Shown: piece by piece, positions 1-7,224 of the stretch | Numbering within the stretch: the stretch's first letter is position 1 | Layout: every line of letters begins with the position of its first letter | Source of the DNA: a virus | Length of the DNA stretch: 23,185 bases | Reading direction: 5' to 3' (one strand) | IMG/VR virus record: IMGVR_UViG_3300009181_000358 | Coordinates: 1 to 23,185 of that record | The notes under the pieces: model-generated | Database searches by the model: none | Seen by the model: only the letters and a program-made list of their open reading frames with translations | What the model was told of the DNA's origin: nothing | Translations under genes and position numbers: made by a program

Positions 1-295
1 CCTTCGCCGCCGCGACTAACTCCGGCGCAACAAAGCGATTGTGGAGCAGGACGTGGGCGGAGGTAACATCTTTCTTCTTCATCGGAATGAGGGCGGATAG
101 CTGGCCGCCGGCAGGTCGCACTTTTAGGACATAGGTGACGTAACACTCCGAGAACATAATACCTGCTTCTTGGAGGAGGCGCGCTAGCTCGGCGCCAGCG
201 GAACCGGAGAAGGGGGCAGAACGATCTTGCTCGGACGGGAACTCTCCCACCAGCATAATGCGTGCCGGGATAGGGCCGGTGCCCTCCACCCTCAC
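1..295 (-). CDS. Uracil-DNA glycosylase-like protein (partial, C-terminus beyond window)
   Basis: The visible 98 N-terminal residues begin at a GTG whose last bases overlap the TGA of the upstream methyltransferase gene (GTGA), with GGAG 8 nt before it. The segment MLVGEFPSEQDRSAPFSG, followed by SAGAELARLLQEAGI and a Tyr/Thr-rich strand (ECYVTYVLKVRP), matches the N-terminal pattern of family-4/SPO1-type uracil-DNA glycosylases (VGE-P-G-x-ED, PF-G-AG, LL-AGI). Such enzymes excise uracil from DNA and in phages often sit with replication genes. The usual Gly after the Pro is Ser here, and the Fe-S cysteines preceding the motif in cellular enzymes are absent from this N-terminus, so catalytic activity is uncertain. 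The gene is cut by the window edge. Confidence 0.7.
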   Translation of the reverse strand, partial: MRVEGTGPIPARIMLVGEFPSEQDRSAPFSGSAGAELARLLQEAGIMFSECYVTYVLKVRPAGGQLSALIPMKKKDVTSAHVLLHNRFVAPELVAAAK

Positions 296-1620
296 AGTGG
301 CAACTCCGGTTCGGCATCCAGCGCTTTTAAGCGGTTGAGGATTATTCCGTAGTTCCCTGTGTCCATCTCTACTGCGGTCGCTACGCACTTGAGGAGGTGG
401 GCCGCCGGCAAGATTGGCCCGCTCCCCGCGAAGGGATCGAGCACGCTGTCGCCGGGGCGAACAGAGCGAGAGAGGAGATCGGTGAATAGGGAGACGGGCT
501 TCTGCGCGTTGTGGCCGAGGTTGGCATCGGGGAGATGTTGCATCACGTCGCCGGCCATCTTGGTCACCATCTTCTTCCCCTTCACCGCGAACAGACAACA
601 CTCATACTTCCGCTGCGGGCCGTGTTGTGGCCAAGGTGCGCGCATGCCGCCGGGCTTGAACCAGATCAGGGGCGTGCGGAATACCCACCAGCCAGCGTTT
701 GAAAACTCTCGCTTCGCTTCATGGAAACGGTCAAAGTCACAGAACCAATAAAGGTGAGCTTCTGGCTTTGTAACACGGATGAATTCGGTAGAGCAGACGG
801 AGAGGATCTTGTTGAAGGTGGTGTAGTCGTCTGCGTAGGTGTGGGCGCCGGTAGCGAGGCCGCCGCTGTCCCCAAATTCATCTGCGCCCATGCCGTAGGG
901 CGGATCGGTGCAGATAACGTCGAACTGGCCGGCGGCCGACTTCACCAGCCAATCGAGCGCATCGGCGTTAATGACGCTGTGTAAGTTAGATGAGTGTGTT
1001 CGTCCAACAGATTCCCCGAGCGCTCGATTCTTTTCTGTCTCTTCTGCGCGTTTGAGGATTTTGAAGGCTTCGTCGACTGTCTTGGCGGCGGCGATAGCAG
1101 GGTTGGTGAGGTGCTTGGCAAGGACGATTTCCTTGCGGAGGCGGCTCCCTTGGCTCCCGTTGGACGCGTCGAATAGCTCGCGAGATAGATCAGCGTTTGT
1201 AGGCTCGGGGAGATTAGCGGCGGCTGCTTGCGCGCGGCGGAGGTCGAGAAGTCGGGCGGAAGCGACGGAGCGTTCTTGCCAAGTAAGGTCTTCACGATGA
1301 GTGTTCTCCTCAAGCTCGGCTTCCTCGGCGGCAAGAGGGTCGAGATCGGATAGTAGGGTGTAAGGGATGTGGCCGAGAGGGACTGGCTCGCCGTCGCACA
1401 TTATAGACGTGCCGAAGTCGGACAGGTCGGAGATGGCGCGAAGGCGGCGCTCGCCGGCGACGAGGATGAACTGCCCGGCGGCTGGATTGCGCAGGACGAT
1501 TGGGTGCAGAAGGCCGCGCTTCTCTATCCCGGCGGCGAACTCCCGCATCTTTGTCTCGTCGAAGTTCTTCCGCTGGCGATTCGGGGGGATACTGATAGTG
1601 TCTATACGGAGGATTTTCAT
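292..1620 (-). CDS. ParB-like domain fused to beta-class DNA (adenine) methyltransferase
   Basis: 442 aa. Residues about 1-110 form a ParB/Srx-like domain (NRQRKNFDE, GLLHPIVLR, LVAGERRLRA). A helical linker follows. The C-terminal half is an S-adenosylmethionine-dependent methyltransferase with DPPYG (about residue 240) before DPFAGSG (about residue 400). That motif order (IV before I) is the beta class, and DPPY usually indicates N6-adenine or N4-cytosine methylation. Phage ParB-methyltransferase fusions are known and are thought to protect phage DNA or regulate it. No restriction partner is visible, so it is probably an orphan enzyme. An intrinsic terminator ends about 12 nt upstream of the ATG and there is no obvious promoter between, so expression probably relies on read-through. 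The RBS (GAGTAGATAATG) is weak. Confidence 0.88.
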   Translation of the reverse strand: MKILRIDTISIPPNRQRKNFDETKMREFAAGIEKRGLLHPIVLRNPAAGQFILVAGERRLRAISDLSDFGTSIMCDGEPVPLGHIPYTLLSDLDPLAAEEAELEENTHREDLTWQERSVASARLLDLRRAQAAAANLPEPTNADLSRELFDASNGSQGSRLRKEIVLAKHLTNPAIAAAKTVDEAFKILKRAEETEKNRALGESVGRTHSSNLHSVINADALDWLVKSAAGQFDVICTDPPYGMGADEFGDSGGLATGAHTYADDYTTFNKILSVCSTEFIRVTKPEAHLYWFCDFDRFHEAKREFSNAGWWVFRTPLIWFKPGGMRAPWPQHGPQRKYECCLFAVKGKKMVTKMAGDVMQHLPDANLGHNAQKPVSLFTDLLSRSVRPGDSVLDPFAGSGPILPAAHLLKCVATAVEMDTGNYGIILNRLKALDAEPELPL

Positions 1621-1631
1621 TATCTACTCGT

Positions 1632-1656
1632 AAAAGAAAAGGGGGCCGAAGCCCCC
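1632..1656 (-). terminator. Intrinsic terminator between the SSB-like gene and the ParB-methyltransferase gene
   Basis: On the minus strand GGGGGC-TTCG-GCCCCC is followed directly by TTTTCTTTT. This 6-bp GC stem with a UUCG tetraloop and a U-tract is a textbook rho-independent terminator. It begins about 6 nt after the stop at 1662 and ends only 12 nt before the next start codon, so it probably attenuates rather than fully stops transcription into the methyltransferase. Confidence 0.88.
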
Positions 1657-1661
1657 GAAGG

Positions 1662-2144
1662 TTAACCTTTAAACACGCCGGCGACTTTTTCCACCACCGC
1701 TTCTTGATACAACTCGTGGGTGATTTTAATCTTCACCACCTTCCCTTGCAGCATCCGCCAGTTCCACGGCTCGCCGGCTACGTTAGTGTCGGTTGCGATG
1801 CGATAATTGCGCTGACCCCGATTGCGACCGATGCCGTTGTCGATGCTGCCGGACGGCGTAAGGTCAATCATGGGACGGTCGGAGATGGTGAGCTCGGCGG
1901 GGAGACCGAGTCCCTGCACGGCGGCGGGAACCTGGATGCGGAGGGGGATGACCATCTGCAGCCACGGCTGGCCCGCGCGCTCGCCCTTCCCAATCGTTCC
2001 GCTCGCCGGCTTGATCTCGCCGATCACAGCGGTGTAGTAGCCGTTGGTATCGTCAGGATTATCGACGGGCAGCGGGGGGCGCTTCTCGTTCACCTCGGTG
2101 GTGGTTGCGTCAAGAAATGCGTTTGGATCGAACATGCTAGACAT
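1662..2144 (-). CDS. Putative phage single-stranded DNA-binding protein
   Basis: 160 aa. The start is the first ATG (MSSMFDPNAF), with AAAGGAG 6 nt upstream. The body alternates short beta-strand stretches (YYTAVIGEIKPASG, PWLQMVIPLRI, VVKIKITHELY), as in OB-fold-like phage proteins that accompany a Sak4/RecA-type ATPase. The gene immediately upstream is such an ATPase, and that pairing is the main reason for the call. I recognise no conserved single-strand-binding motif with certainty. An intrinsic terminator follows its stop, making it the last gene of the main leftward operon. It could instead be another nucleic-acid-binding or structural early protein. Confidence 0.55.
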   Translation of the reverse strand: MSSMFDPNAFLDATTTEVNEKRPPLPVDNPDDTNGYYTAVIGEIKPASGTIGKGERAGQPWLQMVIPLRIQVPAAVQGLGLPAELTISDRPMIDLTPSGSIDNGIGRNRGQRNYRIATDTNVAGEPWNWRMLQGKVVKIKITHELYQEAVVEKVAGVFKG

Positions 2145-2170
2145 ATAGTGCTCCTTTATTACGTTAATTT

Positions 2171-2192
2171 GAGACTGTGTTCCCGCAGTCTC
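2171..2192 (-). repeat. Inverted repeat GAGACTG...CAGTCTC in the intergenic spacer
   Basis: 7-bp perfect arms with an 8-nt loop lie between the ATPase stop and the SSB-like start. No T-run follows on the minus strand, so it is not an obvious intrinsic terminator. Its arm GAGACT is complementary to the AGTCTC core of the recurrent ribosome-binding leader used elsewhere in this genome. Confidence 0.5.
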
Positions 2193-2204
2193 GACGGGTC
2201 AATT

Positions 2205-3074
2205 CTACTTTGCCGCGAGCCCTGCCCGTTTCGCCCATACGTCGAAGATGAGGGCGAAGTCAGGCGAGATGCCACTGCGGTATCCGAGGGATCGCGTCTT
2301 CACATCTACGCCGTAGGCGGCTGTGTCCCAGGAAAACTTATCTCCATTGCGGACGCAGTAAATAACGTCGGAGAACAACGTGGGAATGTCGGTGGAGAGG
2401 GCGCGACCGATTGCCTTGATCATTGTCTTCGTTGTTTGCGAGACCGCATCTTCTATCCTATCCACATGGGCGGTCATGACGAAGGGACAGTCGATCCCCT
2501 GCGTGACAAGGCGGAGGAAGTTAATGAGGTGGTTCTGGGCGACCATGTAGTCTTGCTGGGCGGCGGTAGGCCGCCCGCCAATCTGCATCTTCATCGCGGC
2601 GTTGCCGAGCTCGGTGAGGGAGTCGATAGCGAATATGCGGGTGGGAGGGAATAGGTCAAGGGGGCCGAGCACCTTGCCCGTGCGGTCATCATGGAAGTCG
2701 GAGCAGGTTTTGAGGATCTGCATGAAGGCGTTGTTATCGCCGGAGCGGTTCCCATCCACACTTTTCGTCAGGCCCTCGTAGGTTAGCTTGCCCGTAATGT
2801 CGGCGTTGTCGAGGAGCTTTTTCAGGGAGAGGGGGCGCGTGAATTGCTGGTGCCAGTAGACACACGCCGGCGGCTCCCGTCCCTTGTCACGGAAGTATCC
2901 GAGGAACGTTTCCAGGGAATTCTCCGTATAAAGGATTGCAAGCTCGAAGGAGTTGCGGTCACACCATTCAGCGAGAGTGCCGAGAGCGTAACTTTTCCCA
3001 GTCCCGCTTAACCCCATTAAGCATACCTTCGGGCCGATGAGGGTCTTACTGTCTTTCGATACTATCTCGGTCAT
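2205..3074 (-). CDS. Sak4/RecA-like AAA ATPase (putative recombinase)
   Basis: 289 aa from the ATG at 3074 (MTEIVSKDSK), chosen because GAAAGGAACTCGC gives a good Shine-Dalgarno. An upstream in-frame extension lacks one and overlaps the previous gene deeply. Walker A is GLSGTGKS (residues 21-28), just after the first beta strand. A Walker B-like strand RIFAIDSLTEL follows at mid-protein, and a later strand CPFVMTAHVDR resembles the sensor strand of RecA-fold phage ATPases. Such proteins (AAA_24/Sak4 type) are thought to promote single-strand annealing or strand exchange with a phage SSB and a nuclease. An SSB-like gene lies immediately downstream and a Cas4-like nuclease upstream, which supports a recombination role. 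Confidence 0.75.
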   Translation of the reverse strand: MTEIVSKDSKTLIGPKVCLMGLSGTGKSYALGTLAEWCDRNSFELAILYTENSLETFLGYFRDKGREPPACVYWHQQFTRPLSLKKLLDNADITGKLTYEGLTKSVDGNRSGDNNAFMQILKTCSDFHDDRTGKVLGPLDLFPPTRIFAIDSLTELGNAAMKMQIGGRPTAAQQDYMVAQNHLINFLRLVTQGIDCPFVMTAHVDRIEDAVSQTTKTMIKAIGRALSTDIPTLFSDVIYCVRNGDKFSWDTAAYGVDVKTRSLGYRSGISPDFALIFDVWAKRAGLAAK

Positions 3075-3399
3075 GCGAGTTCCTTTCAAAGTAATTAAGG
3101 TGCAATTGTAATTCTCTAGCGAGGAGGGCTGGAGGGAGCGCGTCGAGGGATATGGCGTCTGCCCACTTCCCCACAAACGACAGGCGGGGAAGGATACTCC
3201 CTGGCACCTTTCCCCAGTCTCCTACACATATCGGCGTGTGCGTGGCGCATGGTGTGCTCTCTATGTGATATAAAGGAGAACCAGACACTTCCACCGTCCC
3301 CCACCGTTCCCCGCATGTTTGACAAATATATAGGATAGAGTTCCCACAGGTTTGAGGAACTGTGAGGGAGACGCCTTGGATATTATAATGAATGGGCAT
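3046..3399 (-). CDS. Small Cys-rich (zinc-ribbon-like) hypothetical protein
   Basis: 117 aa. It holds a C-x2-C pair in YICQTCGERW near residue 27, further Cys/His (STPCATHTPIC) around residues 50-58, and then GSILPRLSF. This is consistent with a small zinc ribbon but not diagnostic. The 3' end overlaps the ATPase start by 29 nt. No clear Shine-Dalgarno precedes the ATG and the start follows the 3421 stop by 19 nt, so it is probably translated by coupling. Function unknown. Confidence 0.6.
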   Translation of the reverse strand: MPIHYNIQGVSLTVPQTCGNSILYICQTCGERWGTVEVSGSPLYHIESTPCATHTPICVGDWGKVPGSILPRLSFVGKWADAISLDALPPALLARELQLHLNYFERNSHDRDSIERQ

Positions 3400-3420
3400 T
3401 AGTCGCGCCGATGTTGGTCG

Positions 3421-3909
3421 TTAGTCCTTCAACTGCTCGATTGCTTGCGCTAAATCTTCCTTACCCGTGCCATAGAAGATGCGGCACAGATTTGCACATC
3501 TATCGCGCTCGGCTTGCTTGGCTTTGGCGACTTCTTCTTGCACGTATTTATACAACTCTTTCCAGTAAGCGAGTGCGCGGATTCTTTCTTTAACGATCAT
3601 GCAGCAATTTTGCTTTTGGCAGATAATGTCATCTTCGCTGCCACACGTAGCATCGTGCGCGTCAACTTCTTTCATGGCATCAGCAATCTCAGCCGCCCGC
3701 GCCTGTTCCTTGACCGCAGCCAACTCAATAATAAACAATTCGCGCTCAGACTTCCGCGCCTCTGCCTCAATCTGCGGGCGAACGTGGGCGATTACTGCGG
3801 CGGCGATGCGTTCGTGCTTAACCTTGGTATTAACGTCCTGCTCCTGCCAGAATAAGCCGTAGCCTTCGTTCTCAAACTCAAAGTGGATTTGTCCCGCAGT
3901 CTTATCCAT
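3421..3909 (-). CDS. Hypothetical helical phage protein
   Basis: 162 aa with a good RBS (AGGAGAG-TGAAAA-ATG) lying inside the end of the preceding 48-aa gene. The N-terminus contains FEFENEGYGLFWQEQ. The rest is predominantly helical and charged, with Cys residues in the middle (DDIICQKQNCCM). The C-terminus AKQAERDRCANLCRIF resembles the AEREACAKxC segment that recurs in many uncharacterised phage proteins. Probably cytoplasmic. I do not recognise a function. Confidence 0.75.
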   Translation of the reverse strand: MDKTAGQIHFEFENEGYGLFWQEQDVNTKVKHERIAAAVIAHVRPQIEAEARKSERELFIIELAAVKEQARAAEIADAMKEVDAHDATCGSEDDIICQKQNCCMIVKERIRALAYWKELYKYVQEEVAKAKQAERDRCANLCRIFYGTGKEDLAQAIEQLKD

Positions 3910-3912
3910 TTT

Positions 3913-4059
3913 TCACTCTCCTGTTTCATCCGTTTCGTCTGATTTCATGTCTTCCCTCGGCTTGTTATCTCCACGTTGCTGGTGACGCTCCCATACACTC
4001 TGCGTGGGCTCCGGCGGCGAGAGGGGGCGCTCCGGGCCTTGCCCGTCATAGCGGCTCAT
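3913..4059 (-). CDS. Small hydrophilic hypothetical protein (48 aa)
   Basis: Its ATG overlaps the TGA of the nuclease gene by 4 nt (ATGA), and its own TGA lies within the RBS of the next gene, so it fits the coupled operon exactly. The product begins MSRYDGQGPERPLSPPEP and ends DETDETGE. It is Pro/Glu/Asp-rich, lacks hydrophobic segments and is probably disordered. No function is recognised. Confidence 0.65.
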   Translation of the reverse strand: MSRYDGQGPERPLSPPEPTQSVWERHQQRGDNKPREDMKSDETDETGE

Positions 4060-4961
4060 AGCGGCGTCTCCGTCCTGGCGACTGGATCCCATTTCCTCCG
4101 CTCAAACCGGGTATCGAGTAGCTCCTGGGGGTCACGCATCTGGCACGCTTCTTTAAATGGACAGCCGCCATACTCGGCACACGCATGGTCAAGGTTATAA
4201 TCGAACACGCCAGTCTCCCACGCAGCGCGCATCCTCGCTATATCCCGGTGGAGCTGGTCATACCAGCGATCAACCTGCCACTTGGGGCGATAGGTGATTG
4301 CCTGGAGGGTGTCATACTTTGACTTGAGGATCGAGATGCCGCGAACAAGGAACCCGTCGAGGGCAATCCCCGCGCGACCAGCTCCCCAGACGTATCCGGT
4401 GAATTGACTACGGAGATCCCATTGCCGGCTCCAGCTCGCGCCGAGTTGACTGGTCGTCTTATCATCGAGACCGAGGTGCATTGTGTCGAAATCCACCAGC
4501 ATATCGAAGCGGCCTGAGTAGAGGAGCGGATCGCCGGTCTCTGGGTGCGTTGCGTCGAGCGGCTCGAGGAAGGAGAACTCGATGCCTCGCCGCCCGCCCG
4601 CCAGGGTCATGGGGACAGCCTTGTCCGCGCCAAGGGGATAACGGTCGAAGTGGAATTCCAGCGCACCCGCCATGCGCTCGGCGGACTTCGCAGAGTCCGA
4701 CGGGCACTCGAAGGAACCGTATAGGGTGAGGAGCTTGCCCAGACCGGCGGCGACCGCGTCCTCCGGCGACTGGCCCTCTACGTAGTATGCGACGCGGGCG
4801 GCTTCGAGCCCACCAGCATACGCTGCCCCCGCGTGCAGATGCACCGATTGATTGCGGCTCTTCCAGTGTTGGATAAACTCAAGGTTCGCTTTTTGCGGGC
4901 AACTCTTGAACGCCGCCATCAAGGAACTGTCGATTACAGCGGGGAACGGCGGGCGGGTCAT
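4056..4961 (-). CDS. PD-(D/E)XK nuclease, Cas4/RecB-like with putative Fe-S cluster
   Basis: 301 aa from the ATG at 4961 (MTRPPFPAVID), with AAGGA upstream and a 4-nt overlap with the preceding gene. The core shows GRFDMLVDFD followed by LDDKTTS, the Asp...(D/E)-x-Lys catalytic signature of RecB/Cas4-family nucleases, and then a downstream Gln/Tyr helix (LRSQFTGYVWG). One Cys near the N-terminus (C21, KSCPQK) plus three near the C-terminus (HAC-x5-C-x5-C) match the four-cysteine [4Fe-4S] arrangement of Cas4/AddB-type enzymes. Beside a Sak4-like ATPase and an SSB-like gene, it is probably the exonuclease of a phage recombination module. It is not part of a CRISPR locus, since no repeats or other cas genes are seen. 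Confidence 0.8.
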   Translation of the reverse strand: MTRPPFPAVIDSSLMAAFKSCPQKANLEFIQHWKSRNQSVHLHAGAAYAGGLEAARVAYYVEGQSPEDAVAAGLGKLLTLYGSFECPSDSAKSAERMAGALEFHFDRYPLGADKAVPMTLAGGRRGIEFSFLEPLDATHPETGDPLLYSGRFDMLVDFDTMHLGLDDKTTSQLGASWSRQWDLRSQFTGYVWGAGRAGIALDGFLVRGISILKSKYDTLQAITYRPKWQVDRWYDQLHRDIARMRAAWETGVFDYNLDHACAEYGGCPFKEACQMRDPQELLDTRFERRKWDPVARTETPL

Positions 4962-5149
4962 AGCGATTCCTTCGGCGGGCAATAGGCGGTTATGACAGGC
5001 GGCGGGCACTTGTGCGCCGGGAAGAATACTATCCGATCCATCTTACCTTCATCATCGGTTATGACGAGTTCTGTCCAGCGGCTCATTCCGTCGAGGGAAG
5101 TGAGGGTTTGGACTTCCATAGTAGTTGCGCGGTGAAAATGAATTTCCAT
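4958..5149 (-). CDS. Hypothetical protein, 63 aa
   Basis: Starts behind GGAGCCTCACAATG, a variant of the recurrent GGAGTCTCA leader of this phage, and ends in an ATGA overlap with the nuclease gene. The sequence is mixed alpha/beta with a central WTELVITDDEGKMDRIVF hairpin-like segment and a Cys/Pro-rich tail (HKCPPPVITAYCPP). No family recognised. Its placement suggests an accessory to the nuclease. Confidence 0.75.
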   Translation of the reverse strand: MEIHFHRATTMEVQTLTSLDGMSRWTELVITDDEGKMDRIVFFPAHKCPPPVITAYCPPKESL

Positions 5150-5170
5150 TGTGAGGCTCCAGGTTGGGGG

Positions 5171-5386
5171 TTAAATACTGTCGATCTCGCCGAGCAAGTC
5201 GTCGGCATGGGGTATTGCGATTATTGCCTTCTTGCGCTTGGCCGCCGAGGTTGCTTGGCCGGCGGCGAGCCGTCCTTCCCGCAGCGCGCGAATCGCCTCT
5301 TTCATCTCTTCCTGCGTAATCGTGCCCTCCGCGAGGGAATGGCGCCAATAGGTGATCTTCGCGGATAGTTCTGGTGTGACTGTCAT
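5171..5386 (-). CDS. Hypothetical helical protein, 71 aa
   Basis: The ATG (GGAGCGCCC-ATG) overlaps the previous stop by 4 nt. The product is two helices (ELSAKITYWRHSLAEGTIT and EEMKEAIRALREGRLAAGQA), followed by a basic stretch AAKRKKAII and an acidic end. Similar short helical proteins are common in phage early regions. Function not recognised. Confidence 0.75.
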   Translation of the reverse strand: MTVTPELSAKITYWRHSLAEGTITQEEMKEAIRALREGRLAAGQATSAAKRKKAIIAIPHADDLLGEIDSI

Positions 5387-5658
5387 GGGCGCTCCAGCAT
5401 GGATTTGAGGATTTCAAGGGTCTCCGCGTTGCCGTGGACTACGTAAGTGCCGGCGTCTGCCATCGTGTGTTCAGAGATGTCGAGGTAAGCGGAGGAGAAG
5501 AAGGCGCGTATCAGCTGGCCGAGGAAGCTGGCGTATGCGCCGCGAGGGACGCGGCCTTCCAGCTCGGAGAAGAGGTGAATGGTCATCTTCCGATATGCCT
5601 CGGCGGGAACATGGACTGTGAGGGGGATCGCTGGGTCAACGGCGGCAGGACGAGCCAT
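5383..5658 (-). CDS. Conserved-type phage hypothetical protein, 91 aa
   Basis: The start is the ATG of MARPAAVDPAIPL, preceded by GGAGGGATA. A TAATG junction (1-nt overlap) couples it to the upstream gene, so an earlier in-frame ATG is rejected. The core (PLTVHVPAEAYRKMTIHLFS, ELEGRVPRGAYASFLGQLI) has a short beta strand followed by two helices, reminiscent of small ribbon-helix-helix-like phage proteins. I recognise the type from other phages but not a function. Confidence 0.78.
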   Translation of the reverse strand: MARPAAVDPAIPLTVHVPAEAYRKMTIHLFSELEGRVPRGAYASFLGQLIRAFFSSAYLDISEHTMADAGTYVVHGNAETLEILKSMLERP

Positions 5659-5837
5659 TATCCCTCCTCCCAATCTAAGGACGACTGGAACGGTTCGCCG
5701 CCGACGGACACCTGGACTTCCCAGTTATCGGATATGAACTGGGTGAACAGGTGGGCGAGCATATCCTCGTTATCTCCGGCGAAGGTGGCGGAATCCCACT
5801 CGGTGTCGTCGGTAGGGCGGAGACGGAAGGTTATCAC
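5658..5837 (-). CDS. Hypothetical protein, 59 aa, GTG start
   Basis: I place the start at GTG 5837 (product begins with ITFRLRPTDDTEW), because this GTG overlaps the upstream TGA as GTGA and has GGAG 8 nt before it. The longer in-frame form starting at 5894 would overlap the upstream gene by about 60 nt and lacks an RBS. The product is acidic, with a central helix (NEDMLAHLFTQFISD) between strands. Function unknown. Confidence 0.7.
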   Translation of the reverse strand: MITFRLRPTDDTEWDSATFAGDNEDMLAHLFTQFISDNWEVQVSVGGEPFQSSLDWEEG

Positions 5838-6007
5838 GTTTTCAGCTCCGTCATAATCTGGGAGAACGCGCTGCAAGCGCCGGCGACGTAACACTCCCAG
5901 AGGTAGTGCCAGTCTTCCGGTTCGTCTGGGACGCGCTTGCGGTCAGCCCAGACGTTGAAGTCGAGCCATACCTTTGTGCCGGCGGCACCTTCAGGGGCGC
6001 TTTTCAT
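5834..6007 (-). CDS. Hypothetical protein, 57 aa
   Basis: It has ATGA overlaps at the start with the upstream gene and a GTGA overlap at its end, plus AAGGGA 8 nt before the ATG, so it fits the operon perfectly. The product begins MKSAPEGAAGTKVWLDFNVW, then a WHYLWECYVAGAC segment rich in aromatics and Cys, and a C-terminal helix. No signal peptide is obvious. Function unknown. Confidence 0.68.
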   Translation of the reverse strand: MKSAPEGAAGTKVWLDFNVWADRKRVPDEPEDWHYLWECYVAGACSAFSQIMTELKT

Positions 6008-6213
6008 AATGGTATTCCCTTAACAGCTATGAAGTCTTCACACGTTTCAGCGCGAGCAAGTTCTTTACCGAGATCTACGAGGTCGGGTTCGTCGCCATAA
6101 ATAGTCCAGTGTCCTTTGAGACATTCAAATTTACCGAATTCCCAAGTTGCACTAGAGTAAGCAAATCCCGCTTCATGCTTACAGTATTGACAAAAATAAC
6201 AAAGTTTTATCAT
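6004..6213 (-). CDS. Small putative zinc-binding protein, 69 aa
   Basis: The N-terminus MIKLCYFCQYCKHEAG carries a C-x2-C-x2-C-x-H cluster, with a further C and H in FECLKGHW, a plausible treble-clef or zinc-ribbon knuckle. The C-terminal half is an acidic helix (LVDLGKELARAETCEDF). It is coupled by 4-nt overlaps to both neighbours. It could bind nucleic acid or act as a protein adaptor. Unproven. Confidence 0.72.
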   Translation of the reverse strand: MIKLCYFCQYCKHEAGFAYSSATWEFGKFECLKGHWTIYGDEPDLVDLGKELARAETCEDFIAVKGIPL

Positions 6214-6578
6214 GAGGGTTCCTTTAATTGTGCTGCGAGTTTTTCACATTCCGCCATTACGAATTCTAGGGAGCGAACGGGGCCATATGAGGGCCAGCGA
6301 GAACTGGGAGTTATATAACCATCATCCGCGTGGCAGCAATCGAAACCAAGCCACCATAGATCGTTATTATCAGTGAGTAACTTTCTACTGGAGAAGTTAA
6401 GTCCTCCATGAACGCTTAAATCTAATGCGTCATAATTTTGCATGTAGTAAGAAGAAGCAGGAGGAACTCCAACGTAGCCGCAGCGATGATGAGGGTCGTT
6501 ATCGAAGTTAATGATAAGACATATTGCGCGTAAACCGGCGACAGTTGTCCAGTCTTTTTCAAGAGTCGCGTTTATCAT
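6210..6578 (-). CDS. Conserved-type phage hypothetical protein, 122 aa
   Basis: It starts with an ATGA overlap with the upstream gene and ends in an ATGA overlap with the downstream one. The segment LDLSVHGGLNFSS followed by WWLGFDCCHADDG and a C-terminal helix (SLEFVMAECEKLAAQL) is a pattern that recurs in uncharacterised phage proteins. The conserved His, Gly, Asp, Cys and His could form an active or metal site (inference). Base composition is more AT-rich than its neighbours. Confidence 0.78.
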   Translation of the reverse strand: MINATLEKDWTTVAGLRAICLIINFDNDPHHRCGYVGVPPASSYYMQNYDALDLSVHGGLNFSSRKLLTDNNDLWWLGFDCCHADDGYITPSSRWPSYGPVRSLEFVMAECEKLAAQLKEPS

Positions 6579-7165
6579 AGTTTATTCAACTCAATGCGAA
6601 GGTTGATCTTGCTATCGTGTGCCATGACTGGGAGGATGTTGACGCCGGCGCGCAGCTCGATGAGGGAGTCATCGCCGGCGGAGAACTGCGTGTCGACAGC
6701 TAGCTCCACCCTCACCATGTTACCGAAGGAGAGGCAGACCACTACCTCTACGATAGGGGAGGCGGCGGATAGCTTGTCGAGGAGGAGGGGAAGGATAACG
6801 GTGATACGCTTCTGGGATGGCTCGGCAGCGGCGACTTCCTCCACGGCGGCGGGTAGCCAGTCGGTGTATTCACTCGCGACGATGGAGATGGGGGAGTCAG
6901 CGCGCACGAGGCGGCGGCAACTCTGCTCACTCCGGTGGGTGAGTTCCTGGAAATTGCCCAGGAGGGTGTTGCTGTCCCGGTGGATGAGCGCTATCCCGCG
7001 TCCCGCTATCCAGTTCTCCGGGTCAGTCCACTTCGCCGCCGTCTCCGTTTTGGACGGATCGGGCAGCACTTTCTTGACGGCGACGGGGCGCGCCTTCGGT
7101 GCGTGGAGGGCGTGGAAGGCGCGACGGGCTTCTTTAAAGAGATCGTCTAAGGATGAATCTTGCAT
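6575..7165 (-). CDS. Hypothetical protein, 196 aa, first gene of the main leftward operon
   Basis: The start follows CTTGGAGTCTCACAATG, a perfect copy of the recurrent leader, and lies about 60 nt downstream of promoter 7225-7253. The N-terminal third is helical (LDDLFKEARRAFHALH). The middle contains LPDPSKTETAAKW, DPENWIAGRG and a Ser/Glu-rich helix, and the C-terminal half is beta-rich (ITVILPLLLDKL, VVVCLSFGNMVRVEL). I do not recognise the family. Being promoter-proximal, it should be the most highly transcribed gene of the operon. Confidence 0.78.
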   Translation of the reverse strand: MQDSSLDDLFKEARRAFHALHAPKARPVAVKKVLPDPSKTETAAKWTDPENWIAGRGIALIHRDSNTLLGNFQELTHRSEQSCRRLVRADSPISIVASEYTDWLPAAVEEVAAAEPSQKRITVILPLLLDKLSAASPIVEVVVCLSFGNMVRVELAVDTQFSAGDDSLIELRAGVNILPVMAHDSKINLRIELNKL

Positions 7166-7224
7166 TGTGAGACTCCAAGGTTATGGGCGAGTTGCCCGTG
7201 TTGTATTATTGTATACTACCCGTG

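Noticed and set aside
1704-2654. Plus-strand ORF of about 316 codons opposite the SSB-like and ATPase genes
   Set aside because: It lies antisense to two genes with clear motifs and RBSs, shows no recognisable domain, and has low-complexity GC-rich codon-shadow composition.
3046-3176. Longer start for the Sak4-like ATPase (upstream ATG at 3176)
   Set aside because: The extra 34 residues lie mostly over the Cys-rich gene, have no RBS, and precede the normal first strand of the ATPase fold. The ATG at 3074 has GAAAGG.
4056-5009. CRISPR-associated Cas4
   Set aside because: The nuclease resembles Cas4, but there are no CRISPR repeats and no cas1/cas2. Phage recombination context explains it better.
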